A stretch of 64,000 nt of DNA, from the NCBI RefSeq assembly GCF_017468685.1, contig NZ_JAFUHT010000077.1, positions 62,001-126,000 on the forward strand, read 5' to 3'. The stretch is from Methanobrevibacter sp. (GTDB taxonomy: Archaea; Methanobacteriota; Methanobacteria; Methanobacteriales; Methanobacteriaceae). Of this stretch, positions 27,459-36,360 are shown in pieces (position 1 is the stretch's first letter; every line of letters starts with the position of its first letter). The translations under genes and the position numbers were made by a program. The notes under the pieces were generated by a model. The model was not told the DNA's origin, ran no database searches, and saw only the letters and a program-made list of their open reading frames with translations.

Positions 27459-27490
27459 CTAAGGTTTAAAACCTTAGAAAAAAATTATTT
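27459..27490 (+). terminator. Hairpin after the large repeat protein
   Basis: CTAAGGTT (27459-27466) pairs perfectly with AACCTTAG (27470-27477) across a 3-base loop, 30 bases after the stop. Confidence 0.5.
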
Positions 27491-27810
27491 TTCAATAAAA
27501 AAACATTTTACCAGTTTTTTAGTAAAAATACAAATTTTTTTCTTATTTTAATAATTCAGTTATTAAACATTGTTTCATTTAAAAAATCAATAAATTGATT
27601 ATTATTTTTATATTTAACATTAGGATAATGCCAAATATTATTATATAAAGAATATTTGTTTTATGTTTGAGTTTTAATTAAATATGATGTCTTTAAAATA
27701 TAGTTCTTATCTTTTAATCTTTTTAATGAAAAATCTGAGTATAAATCTATTCTATGTATATTTTTAATAATATTTTAAGCTTATTTTTTAAAATTAAACT
27801 CATTAAATTG
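27478..27810. other. AT-rich intergenic stretch
   Basis: No gene, RNA or repeat recognised. Very AT-rich, leading into the promoter at 27811. Confidence 0.4.
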
Positions 27811-27879
27811 GATTTAGCTAATAAAAAGGTTTATATAAGATATTTGTATATAATTATAAAATAAGCGAGATATTGTCTC
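27811..27879 (+). promoter_or_regulatory. Promoter and leader hairpin of the second transglutaminase surface protein
   Basis: 27811-27845 is the near-copy of 21172-21206, with TTTATATAA at its centre. CGAGA / TCTCG (27865-27869, 27875-27879) is the leader hairpin, 23 bases before GGAGG at 27902. Confidence 0.6.
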
Positions 27880-27915
27880 GTAGATGTATTAATTTTGTTA
27901 CGGAGGTAAATTATT

Positions 27916-30519
27916 TTGAACAAAAAAATATTACTCACTTTTGTAATAATACTGGCTGTTTCGTTATCAGTCGGTACAATTTATGCTAGTGATGTAAATG
28001 TTACAGATTCATATACATCCAGTTCATTAGATAATCAATCTATTTCGAATGCTGACGATTCATCTCAATTGCAGTCAAATGAATATGCTGCTGTTGCTGA
28101 CTCATCAAATGATGTTTTGCAGTCTGAAGATTCAAGTACTTTATCAACTAACACAGCTGACAGTGATGTTTTGAAAAGTGATGGTAATTCATCATCAAAT
28201 ATTGATGTATCAAAAACCATTACTTCAAAAGATGTTACTAAATATTATAAAGGAAGTGCCAAATACACAGCTACCTTTTTAGATAATAACGGATCAGCAT
28301 TGGCAAATACTGATGTTAAAATTGTATTGAATGGTCAAACATTCACTAAAAAGACTGATGGTAATGGTCTAGCTTCCTTGGATATTAATCTTAAACCTGG
28401 AACTTATAAGGTTGTTGCAACCAATCCTGTTACTGGTTTTACTTTAACCAATACTGTTAAAGTTCTATCCACCATTACTTCTAAAGACATTAGCAAAGTT
28501 TATCTCGACGGTAGAAAATTCTATGCTACTTTTCTTAAAAGCAATGGTAAAGCATTAGCCAAAAAGGTTGTTAAGTTTAAGATTAATGGAAAAACATACA
28601 AAGTAAAAACTAATAGTAAAGGAGTAGCTAGTTTATCACTAAAAACTCTCAAAAAAGGTACTTATAAAATCATTTGTTATAATAAGGATGGTTTAACAAA
28701 AACCAACAAGGTAAAAGTCGTAAAATCAGTTAAAACTTCATTAACTGCTAGTGATTATACTTTCCTTAAAAAGAATAGTAAAAAAATAAAAGTTAAATTA
28801 CTTAATGCATACGGTTATGCACCGGCTAAAGGTAAAGTAATTAAGTTTAAAGTAAACGGCAAAACCTATAAAGCTAAAACTAATAAAAACGGTATTGCTA
28901 CACTTAAATTGCCTTCCCTTAAAGTTGGAGTATACACTGTCAAATACAGCTTTGCTAAATCTGGATATTACAAAGCATCCAGTACAAAAAGTAAATTAAC
29001 AATTATTCCTACTAAAAATCCTACTTTTACAGTAAAAAGTACCACCACATTTGGACATGGGGCACATACACCATTTAAAGTTGCCTTAACATCAGGTAGC
29101 GTTCCTTTAGCAAATAAAAAGGTTTCATTTGTTGTAAATGGAAATACTTATACTAAGACAACAAACAGTAAAGGTGTTGTATCACTGCCGATTGATTTGG
29201 AAATTGGAAAATATACTATAACATACTATAATAAGGCAGATTCTAAAATTAATAAAAAAACAAAATCTACTGTAATTAATGTTATTGAAAGGGGAAATAC
29301 TTCAGTCACTTGGAAAAGTTCAACTACATTCCCTCAAGGTACCCAATCAACCAAATTATTAGTTGTTGATTCCAATAATAAGCCAATATCTGGTGGAACT
29401 GTTAAACTTACCGTAAATTCCCAAACTTACACTGCTAAAACATCTTCAAGTGGTTATGCAACCATTAGTGCAAGTTTCCCATATGGAAATTATAGCGTTT
29501 CTTACTCATTTGATGGGGATAATCTAAATGCACCAAGTTATGGCAGTACCCAGTTAAGTGTTTCACAAGTGCACACAATGTCTATTAAAAATATTGTGAA
29601 TGCTGCAAGCAACTTAAAATCCTATTATGAATCAAATAAAAAGTTACCTGGCAGCGTTACTGCAGGGGGAATTTCATTTACAGTACCTGAATTTTTATAT
29701 CTGATGAGTGAAGCGATAAATAATTTGGGCAACTCTAAAACTAGTGATGTTTCTATTATATATGGAGTTTCCGAGCCTAGTTCACCTACCGGTGATGCAA
29801 TTAATTCTAAAGATTTGACAAAGGCTAATTTCATAACTGTAGCGAAAAATGTGATGGATTATATTAGTACTAATAAACAAGCACCTAACTATGCTTCATC
29901 TTCAGTGGGTAAAATTATCTATTCAGAGTTAGTTGACTCTTCTGCAAGAATTTTAGACTTTTATAGAACAAACAATCGTTTACCAAGTTATGTTACAATT
30001 AGTTATGCTACTAGTAGCTCTTCTCAATCCGGTACAGGTTTAAATGAGAAAAACACAATTACTGATTTATCTCAATACCTTAAAGCTACCACACATTGTG
30101 AAGTGGATAATGCTGCTATCGTGAAAATTGTTAACTCTGTTACTAAAGGTTTAACCAGTACTTCAGCTAAAGCTAAAGCCATATTTAATTATGTAAGAGA
30201 TACTTTATCATATAGTTTCTATTATAATACCAAATATGGTGCTGTTGGAGCATTGAATGCTAAATCCGGAAATTGTGTAGATCATTCACATTTACTTGTC
30301 GCTATGTTTAGAACAGCTGATATTCCTGCTAGGTATGTGCAAGGTACCTGTAAGTTTACAAGTGGTAGCACATATGGACATGTATGGGTTCAAGTGTTAA
30401 TTGATGGTAAATGGACAATTGCTGATGCAACAAGTTCAAAAAATTCTCTTGGAAGCGTAGCTAATTGGAATACTAAATCCTTTACTCTTAAAGGAATTTA
30501 TTCAAGTCTATCATTCTAA
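27916..30519 (+). CDS. Surface protein with pseudomurein-binding repeats and a transglutaminase-like peptidase domain
   Basis: 867 residues, TTG start after GGAGG. Layout: signal peptide (cut near TIYA), a Ser/Asp-rich stretch, and about five Ig-like repeats (GKTYKVKTNSKG type). Two repeats of pseudomurein-binding type follow at about 555-610 (IVNAASNLKSYYESNKKLPG) and 630-695 (FITVAKNVMDYISTNKQAPN; RILDFYRTNNRLPSYV). The C-terminal transglutaminase-like domain has the triad Cys787, His822 and Asp837. Pseudomurein endoisopeptidases PeiW/PeiP join the same two module types, so this is a candidate wall hydrolase or autolysin. The order of modules is as in PeiW; activity is inferred. Confidence 0.8.
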   Translation: MNKKILLTFVIILAVSLSVGTIYASDVNVTDSYTSSSLDNQSISNADDSSQLQSNEYAAVADSSNDVLQSEDSSTLSTNTADSDVLKSDGNSSSNIDVSKTITSKDVTKYYKGSAKYTATFLDNNGSALANTDVKIVLNGQTFTKKTDGNGLASLDINLKPGTYKVVATNPVTGFTLTNTVKVLSTITSKDISKVYLDGRKFYATFLKSNGKALAKKVVKFKINGKTYKVKTNSKGVASLSLKTLKKGTYKIICYNKDGLTKTNKVKVVKSVKTSLTASDYTFLKKNSKKIKVKLLNAYGYAPAKGKVIKFKVNGKTYKAKTNKNGIATLKLPSLKVGVYTVKYSFAKSGYYKASSTKSKLTIIPTKNPTFTVKSTTTFGHGAHTPFKVALTSGSVPLANKKVSFVVNGNTYTKTTNSKGVVSLPIDLEIGKYTITYYNKADSKINKKTKSTVINVIERGNTSVTWKSSTTFPQGTQSTKLLVVDSNNKPISGGTVKLTVNSQTYTAKTSSSGYATISASFPYGNYSVSYSFDGDNLNAPSYGSTQLSVSQVHTMSIKNIVNAASNLKSYYESNKKLPGSVTAGGISFTVPEFLYLMSEAINNLGNSKTSDVSIIYGVSEPSSPTGDAINSKDLTKANFITVAKNVMDYISTNKQAPNYASSSVGKIIYSELVDSSARILDFYRTNNRLPSYVTISYATSSSSQSGTGLNEKNTITDLSQYLKATTHCEVDNAAIVKIVNSVTKGLTSTSAKAKAIFNYVRDTLSYSFYYNTKYGAVGALNAKSGNCVDHSHLLVAMFRTADIPARYVQGTCKFTSGSTYGHVWVQVLIDGKWTIADATSSKNSLGSVANWNTKSFTLKGIYSSLSF

Positions 30520-30712
30520 TTAACTATTCTTTTTTCTTTTTTTATTTTAGTAATTCACTTTCAGATATATATCAATTCAATGATATTTAGCTTTTATTTT
30601 CATGATTAATTTTAAAACTATTCTGTTATTAAATTTTTAAGTGATATATCGGCTGTTTACTTTTTAATCAAATGAATTCATTGAAATATTCAATCTTGCA
30701 TGTTAAAAAAAG

Positions 30713-30756
30713 ATTTATATACTAAATTAAATAAAATTATCTTTAGGTATAACTAA
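30713..30756 (+). promoter_or_regulatory. TATA-like element with TTAGG-type operator
   Basis: ATTTATATAC (30713-30722) is followed at 30743-30756 by TTAGGTATAACTAA. This matches TTAGGTATGCCTAA (the minus-strand reading of 41181-41194) at 12 of 14 positions. It lies at the expected transcription start, just before GAGGTG and ATG 30773. Confidence 0.45.
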
Positions 30757-30772
30757 ATTTGAGGTGAAAATC

Positions 30773-30895
30773 ATGTCCAACATGGCTGATGCAAGAAGAA
30801 AAATGCATGAAATCGAAGAAAAAAAAGAAGCTGATAAACGTTCAAAAGCTAAAAAAGTTAAAAATTTCTTCTTTGGATGTTGTAAAAACAAATAA
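30773..30895 (+). CDS. Small Lys/Glu-rich protein, 40 residues, with a C-terminal Cys pair
   Basis: It starts at ATG 30773 with GAGGTGA just upstream. The N-terminal two thirds form a charged helix (MADARRKMHEIEEKKEADKR); the end is hydrophobic then cysteine-bearing (KNFFFGCCKNK). A TATA element and a TTAGG-type box precede it, which supports a real, regulated gene. Function unknown. The adjacent Cys pair could bind a metal or be lipidated, but there is no signal peptide. Confidence 0.65.
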   Translation: MSNMADARRKMHEIEEKKEADKRSKAKKVKNFFFGCCKNK

Positions 30896-30944
30896 TTACT
30901 ATTTTTTAAAAAAAAGATAGAAAATTGATAAAATAATTATCAAT

Positions 30945-32330
30945 TTATCTATTTGTATTGAACTTGTCGCTTGATTTAATACCAACAAGTGATGCAAAGA
31001 CTGCAAGAACACAGGCAATTGTACATATCAGACAGATTGTTTGTGATGCCTGCACAATCATTGTTGCATATTGAGGAGCCAACTCCAAATTGCCCATCAC
31101 CCAGGCAAATACTAATGTTAAAAGTCCCAGACTCATGGTCTGGCCTATGGTTCTCATAGTGGCCTGTGATGCAGAGGCTGTTGGTGCATCTTTAGGTGGA
31201 ACGGAACTCATTATAGCATTCATATTCGGGCTTGAGAACAATCCCATTCCGATACCCTGCAATATCATTGCTATAACAACTACATATAATGGTGTATCTC
31301 CACTTAGGAAAGTTAAAATAGCCAATGCGATTGCTGCAATACCTATTCCCAAAGCGGCTAATTTTTGAGGGTGGATTTTATCTGAAAGCTTACCTGAATT
31401 AGGTGCCATTAATGCCATAATAATTGGTGTAATAATCAATATCATTCCAGACATCTGAGCATCCCATCCCCTAACATATTGGAAATGATAGTTTAAGATA
31501 GTTGTAACAACCATAATTGCCAAATAACTGCACAATGCCGCTATGTTGGATGAAGTGAATTTCTTGTTTTTAAACAGGTTCATGTTGAATACTGGAGATT
31601 TTTGCTTAAGTTCATAATATCCGAATATTATAAGCAAAATAATTCCCAAAACAGTTAAAAATTTTCCTGTTGTTGAAATTAATGTGGTAAATCCGTATAT
31701 GAATGCCAAAATGCCTATACCATATAATACTGAACCTACTTTATCTATAGTGTCATGTTCATATGTTTTCCATTCTTGTGGGATTTTTAAAATCATCAAT
31801 ATTATACATAAAAGTAAAAATGGAATAACAAAGTAAAACATTGATCTCCAACCGAGATTATGTACTAAAAATCCACATATCACAGGTGAAAGGGATGTTG
31901 CAAGATATACTCCAGTTACTGTAAAACCTAGTGCTTTTCCACGGTTTTGTGGTGCCACAGCTTGCACTACCATAGCCATTGCAGATACGTTTAGAAATGC
32001 AACTCCTGCACCTTGCATCATTCTGAATATTAAAAATGATTCTGTTGAAAATGACAGGCATGCTCCGATTGAACCTGCAAGAAACACTAAAATTCCTGCA
32101 AGCAAAGATTTTTTAACTCCAAATTTTCCTGAAATCTGTCCTGCGGGAACGGTAAATACCGCAACCACTAGGAAGAATATTGTCGGTACCCAATTTTGTA
32201 TTACATTGTTCATTGCAAAGTCCTGTGCTATTGCCGGAACACCAATTATTATTCCGTTTGACAGAAAGACTGCAAAAAATGATGTAATGAATGATACGAA
32301 TATTACGTATGTTTCAAATTTTATTTCCAT
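30945..32330 (-). CDS. MFS multidrug transporter (DHA2/EmrB type), copy 2
   Basis: 461 residues with about 14 hydrophobic segments. PAGQISGKFGVKKSLL is the loop 2-3 motif and GRALGFTVTG-like GKALGFTVTGVYLATSLSP is motif C of drug:H+ antiporters. It is nearly the same as the next gene upstream over its whole length, so the pair arose by tandem duplication. It is the last gene of a marR-MFS-MFS operon. Export substrate unknown. Confidence 0.8.
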   Translation of the reverse strand: MEIKFETYVIFVSFITSFFAVFLSNGIIIGVPAIAQDFAMNNVIQNWVPTIFFLVVAVFTVPAGQISGKFGVKKSLLAGILVFLAGSIGACLSFSTESFLIFRMMQGAGVAFLNVSAMAMVVQAVAPQNRGKALGFTVTGVYLATSLSPVICGFLVHNLGWRSMFYFVIPFLLLCIILMILKIPQEWKTYEHDTIDKVGSVLYGIGILAFIYGFTTLISTTGKFLTVLGIILLIIFGYYELKQKSPVFNMNLFKNKKFTSSNIAALCSYLAIMVVTTILNYHFQYVRGWDAQMSGMILIITPIIMALMAPNSGKLSDKIHPQKLAALGIGIAAIALAILTFLSGDTPLYVVVIAMILQGIGMGLFSSPNMNAIMSSVPPKDAPTASASQATMRTIGQTMSLGLLTLVFAWVMGNLELAPQYATMIVQASQTICLICTIACVLAVFASLVGIKSSDKFNTNR

Positions 32331-32346
32331 ATTTATCTCTCCTTTT

Positions 32347-33732
32347 TTATCTTTCTATATTAAATGAATCTTTTGAACGTATACCCACTAATGAGGCAAA
32401 AATTGCTATTATACAGATTATTGTACAGATTAAACATATTAGCTGTGATTCTTGAACTATCAAATCTGCATAAAGGGGTGATAATTTCAAATTACCCATC
32501 ATCCATGCAAATACCAATGTTAAAAGTCCCAGACTCATGGTCTGCCCAATTGTTCTCATTGCAGACTGTGCTGCAGAAGCATTTGGTGTTTCTTTAGGAG
32601 GAACTGAACTCATAATTGCATTGGTGTTTGGAGTTGTAAATAATCCCATTCCTACTCCCTGTAAAATCATTGCTATTACAATAAGATAAATCGGAGTATC
32701 TGCATCCAGGAACAATAGTATAACAAGGGTTACTGTTGCAATTGCCATTCCTATTGCAGCTAACTTTTGTGGATGTATCTTATCGGATAGTTTTCCTGCA
32801 TTTGGTGCCATTATTGCCATTATTATAGGTGTAATAATTAACATCACTCCGGAAATCTGTGCATTCCATCCTCTCACATATTGGAAATGGTAATTTAAAA
32901 TTGTGGTTATTGCGGCTATGGCCAGATAGCTGCATAGGGCAGCAATGTTGGATGAGGTAAACTTCATATTTTTAAATAATTTCATATTGAATGCTGGACT
33001 GTCAGTTTTAAGCTCGTAATATGCAAATACACTTAATAAAAGGATTCCTGCTATTATGCTTAATATTCCTATTGTATTCATTAAATTTGTAAATCCGTAA
33101 ATGAACAATAGGATGCCTATTCCATATATCAGATAACCTGTTGAGTCGATTTTATCATTTTCATATGTTTTCCATTCTCCAGGAATCTTTAAAATCATAA
33201 TTGCAAGACATAGTAACAAAAATGGTATTACAAAGTAAAACATTGACCTCCAACCGAGATTGTATACTAAAAATCCGCAGATTACAGGAGATAATGATCC
33301 TGCAAGATAAATTCCTGTGACGGTGAATCCCAATGCTTTTCCACGATTTTGTGGTTTAATTGCCTGCACCACCATTGCCATTGCAGATACATTTAGAAAT
33401 GCCATTCCAATTCCCTGTATTACTCTGAAAAACAGGAATGATTCTGTTGAAAATGACAGGCATGCTCCTGCTGAAGCTATAATAAAAATTACAACACCTA
33501 TAATCAGTAATTTTTTAACGCCATATTTTCCCGAAATCTGACCTGCAGGCAATGTAAAAACAGCTACTACAAGCAATGCAATTGTAGGTATCCAATTTTG
33601 AACTACATTGTTCATTGCGAATTCCTGAGCAATTGATGGAACTCCCAATACTATTCCTGATGATAAAAACACTGCAAAAAATGATGTAATGAATGAAACA
33701 AATATTACATATGTCTCAAATTTAATTTTCAT
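32347..33732 (-). CDS. MFS multidrug transporter (DHA2/EmrB type), copy 1
   Basis: 461 residues, same length and layout as its downstream copy; the first 42 residues differ at only a handful of positions. Motifs PAGQISGKYGVKKLL and GKALGFTVTGIYLAGSLSP are intact. Its ATG is four bases after the marR stop, so it is co-transcribed with the regulator. Likely an efflux pump controlled by that regulator. Confidence 0.8.
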   Translation of the reverse strand: MKIKFETYVIFVSFITSFFAVFLSSGIVLGVPSIAQEFAMNNVVQNWIPTIALLVVAVFTLPAGQISGKYGVKKLLIIGVVIFIIASAGACLSFSTESFLFFRVIQGIGMAFLNVSAMAMVVQAIKPQNRGKALGFTVTGIYLAGSLSPVICGFLVYNLGWRSMFYFVIPFLLLCLAIMILKIPGEWKTYENDKIDSTGYLIYGIGILLFIYGFTNLMNTIGILSIIAGILLLSVFAYYELKTDSPAFNMKLFKNMKFTSSNIAALCSYLAIAAITTILNYHFQYVRGWNAQISGVMLIITPIIMAIMAPNAGKLSDKIHPQKLAAIGMAIATVTLVILLFLDADTPIYLIVIAMILQGVGMGLFTTPNTNAIMSSVPPKETPNASAAQSAMRTIGQTMSLGLLTLVFAWMMGNLKLSPLYADLIVQESQLICLICTIICIIAIFASLVGIRSKDSFNIER

Positions 33733-33736
33733 ACTG

Positions 33737-34180
33737 TCACTCCACTAGTTTACTTGCATTTATTGCGATTTCTTTAATTCTCTTTAGTAATTCTTCATCA
33801 TCTTCTGTAATTCCTACTTCCTGTTCCCATTGTCTTGAGTATTGTCTGTATTTCGGTACTAGTTCATCTCCTTTTTTTGTTGTTGTAAGCATGTATTTTC
33901 GACGGTTTTCAGGATTAATTTCTCTTTTTATGTAGTTTTCATCTTCAAGTTTTTTTAACACCTTTGCGATGTTTCCCTTGCTTTGGCCGAACATGTTCAC
34001 CAGTTCTTCCTGTGAGCAGTTGGGATTGTCATAGATAAACATTATATATCTCACGTCATGGCCCAGATTCAGTTGCTTGAATTTGCTTTTCATGTACTTT
34101 TCCTGGTTTAGTGAAATATTATGAATCCATGCTATTAATGGTGATTTTTTAGATATCGCTTGAAATATGTCTTCTTCCAT
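33737..34180 (-). CDS. MarR-family transcriptional regulator
   Basis: 147 residues. The winged helix reads NCSQEELVNMFGQSKGNIAKVLKKLEDENYIKRE followed by the wing PENRRKYMLTTTKKG. It probably represses its own operon with the two MFS pumps and is released by a small ligand. TGTTTC-TTTT-GAAACA upstream (34222-34237) is the likely operator. Confidence 0.85.
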   Translation of the reverse strand: MEEDIFQAISKKSPLIAWIHNISLNQEKYMKSKFKQLNLGHDVRYIMFIYDNPNCSQEELVNMFGQSKGNIAKVLKKLEDENYIKREINPENRRKYMLTTTKKGDELVPKYRQYSRQWEQEVGITEDDEELLKRIKEIAINASKLVE

Positions 34181-34221
34181 TTTTTCACCTGATTATTAAT
34201 TTATATTTAAATATATATAAT

Positions 34222-34237
34222 TGTTTCTTTTGAAACA
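34222..34237 (-). promoter_or_regulatory. Likely MarR operator
   Basis: TGTTTC and GAAACA face each other across four T. Another GAAACA lies at 34247-34252 and a TTTCAATGAAA palindrome at 34310-34320. It sits just upstream of the minus-strand TATA-like run (34207-34220). Confidence 0.5.
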
Positions 34238-34321
34238 GTTAATTATGAAACAATATAAAAGATAGTAAAAATTGATTGATTTTAGATATAGAAAACTATA
34301 TATACTATGTTTCAATGAAAG

Positions 34322-34353
34322 CAATTTTTCAAAGTCACAACAATTTTTCAAAG
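34322..34353. repeat. Tandem direct repeat, 13 bp, 19-bp period
   Basis: CAATTTTTCAAAG occurs at 34322-34334 and 34341-34353 in the divergent region between marR and the gene at 34433. It may be a regulator site for the plus-strand gene. Confidence 0.5.
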
Positions 34354-34432
34354 CCATTACAATTTAATTAAGCTTAAATAAGATGAATATAATACTAATT
34401 AATACAAATAAAGAATTGTAGTTGGGGTAGAG

Positions 34433-34897
34433 ATGTCTAAAATTAAGGAAATTGAAATGATTATAATAGAATTGATAAAAACCAACGAGAAAATAGTCAC
34501 TAAATATGACCCAAAACTTCTCTGTAGCAGTTATGATGATACATTAAACGAAATTAATCAACTGCTTGAAAAGAAAAAAGGACTAATGGATAAATTGGTA
34601 AATTCTATGAACGAATTCTTTCAAATAAAAGAAAATTTTATCACCCGAAAGTTAAAATTCAATTCCTTTAGACTGGTTCCAACATTCATCAGTTTTGAGT
34701 ATAGGTTTTTTATTCCAAAATCAGTTGATGTCACATCAAGACAATATTTCTGCTATATTTGCATGATGGACAAACTGTTAAATGAATATGATGTAATCTC
34801 TCTAAAACATGATGGATATTATTTTTTAGACATTTCTGCAACTTTAAACTTGAATAAATTCTATAGAGGTGACAAATATGCTAGGGGTAAATGTTAA
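34433..34897 (+). CDS. Hypothetical protein, 154 residues
   Basis: No family recognised. The N-terminal half is helical (IKEIEMIIIELIKTNEKIV; LNEINQLLEKKKGLMDKL), the C-terminal half beta-rich with RQYFCYICMMDKLL and a YYFLDISATLNL strand. No signal peptide or membrane segment. It overlaps the next gene by 20 bases, so the two form a translationally coupled pair. Confidence 0.55.
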   Translation: MSKIKEIEMIIIELIKTNEKIVTKYDPKLLCSSYDDTLNEINQLLEKKKGLMDKLVNSMNEFFQIKENFITRKLKFNSFRLVPTFISFEYRFFIPKSVDVTSRQYFCYICMMDKLLNEYDVISLKHDGYYFLDISATLNLNKFYRGDKYARGKC

Positions 34898-35183
34898 TGA
34901 CAGGTTAATAAAGATTTCTGATGATCAACTATCAAAAGAAAAAATCGAATCGATAAAAATAATTATCGATAAATATGGCATAACAGAAATATTGGACTTT
35001 AAATTCACTTTTAAGGAAACTCTCTTTGAGCTGATGGGAAATTCAACTGAAGTGACACTGAATAAATCTTTTTCAATTAAAGAGTTTCTTGAACTTTTGA
35101 CTGAATTGTTTATAAACATGGAAAAAGAATCTGATGACTTGGAAAATGTCACCATATCATTTGAAGGTCTGTTTATTATATAA
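34878..35183 (+). CDS. Hypothetical protein, 101 residues
   Basis: ATG 34878 is chosen because AGGTGA lies six bases upstream. Small, acidic alpha/beta protein (MLGVNVNDRLIKISDDQL; FSIKEFLELLTELFINM; a VTISFEGLFII end). No family recognised. It starts inside the end of the preceding gene, which suggests a joint function. Confidence 0.55.
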   Translation: MLGVNVNDRLIKISDDQLSKEKIESIKIIIDKYGITEILDFKFTFKETLFELMGNSTEVTLNKSFSIKEFLELLTELFINMEKESDDLENVTISFEGLFII

Positions 35184-35281
35184 GTTTGACAAAAAATATT
35201 GATTTAATCAAAAGACATTTGAATAATAATGATGGTCTTTCAAAAGTTATATATTTATAATCACTGGGTGTGTATGAAATC

Positions 35282-35461
35282 ATGAAAATTCATTTAAACA
35301 GTCATATTTATGACACATTTTATATAATGAAAAACATAAATTATCAGCTTAACAATCCTCTTGATACAAAAAATGCCCCAAAACAGGAATTAAATATTAA
35401 AAAGCCATGGAAAAATCCAAAAATAAGCAGAAACAGCTTAGCCAAATTCAGATTAATTTAG
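35282..35461 (+). CDS. Small basic protein, 59 residues
   Basis: MKIHLNSHIYDTFYIMKNIN starts at ATG 35282; GTG 35270 would add four residues. A TATA-like run (35249-35260) lies 25-30 bases before the ATG with no SD, as for a leaderless mRNA. The second half is basic and proline-bearing (KQELNIKKPWKNPKISRNS). It overlaps the end of the convergent TPR-HIRAN gene by 14 bases. Function unknown. Confidence 0.45.
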   Translation: MKIHLNSHIYDTFYIMKNINYQLNNPLDTKNAPKQELNIKKPWKNPKISRNSLAKFRLI

Positions 35462-36257
35462 CGATAACATATTCTCCCAGATAAATAAAAAGGATTTCGG
35501 CCTTTTGATTTTCACCAATCATGCTTTTAATGTCGCTTGCACTTTTAACTTCATCGATTAATGTATAGGGATTATTTGCAACATATCCAACAGTATTACC
35601 ATCTACAATAACGGCCACAGCATCACTGTCATGTTCATTTTCTTCATCCCTTACCAAATCAACAATAACTCCACTTTCAGGTGTAAATTCATAAAAGTTG
35701 CTGCCCACTATATTGATTAATGTATCCTGAGTGTTTTGAAGATAGTTAACCTGATTTTTGAATTCTTCTAGTCTGTCAAATTCCTTATAGGCAATTAAAT
35801 ATGATTTATATGATTCCTTCAAATCATTTAATCCTTCAAGAATTTCAGCCTTTAAAAAATAGAATTCAGACGGATCTTCACCGTCCGGAACATTTTCCAA
35901 TCCGCAATTGATGAGAGTTAATGCCTTATCATAATTTCCTTCAGGAAAAAAACTAACTTTTGCCCAATCATATAATGCATGAGCCTTATTTGACCTGAAC
36001 TCATCATTTTGACTGAAGGACAGGGCTTCATCAAAGCATTCGATGGATTTTTTGAATTGTCCCATTTTGTTTAGGATAATTCCTTTCAAATTCAGATTGA
36101 CATATGTAAATTCATCTTTCAAAATTCCATTTATTTCATCCAAAGCCTCGTCATATTTTTCCTGTTTGATTAGATTTTCAATTGCGGGTGTTTTTGAAAC
36201 TTTAAATTTGGCTTGATGAGCATCATCATCCCTATCAATGTATAGATAATCTTTCAT
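35448..36257 (-). CDS. TPR protein with a C-terminal HIRAN-like domain
   Basis: 269 residues. Residues about 20-165 hold four TPR-like units (YDEALDEINGILKD; FKKSIECFDEALSF; YDKALTLINCGLEN; LKESYKSYLIAYKEF). Residues about 180-269 resemble HIRAN: IVGSNFYEF, then LVRDEENEHDSDAVAVIVDGN and VGYVANNPY. HIRAN domains bind DNA 3' ends or stalled forks in helicases such as HLTF; here the domain is joined to TPRs instead. A role in DNA damage sensing is only an inference. Confidence 0.65.
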   Translation of the reverse strand: MKDYLYIDRDDDAHQAKFKVSKTPAIENLIKQEKYDEALDEINGILKDEFTYVNLNLKGIILNKMGQFKKSIECFDEALSFSQNDEFRSNKAHALYDWAKVSFFPEGNYDKALTLINCGLENVPDGEDPSEFYFLKAEILEGLNDLKESYKSYLIAYKEFDRLEEFKNQVNYLQNTQDTLINIVGSNFYEFTPESGVIVDLVRDEENEHDSDAVAVIVDGNTVGYVANNPYTLIDEVKSASDIKSMIGENQKAEILFIYLGEYVIAKLI

Positions 36258-36360
36258 AACTAATTAAAGCTTTAAATAAATAGATAAATAAATTTTTCTT
36301 TTGAAATAAGTAAAAATTTATATCAACTTGTACTAAATAATTAATTAAGAGGTTAAAAAA

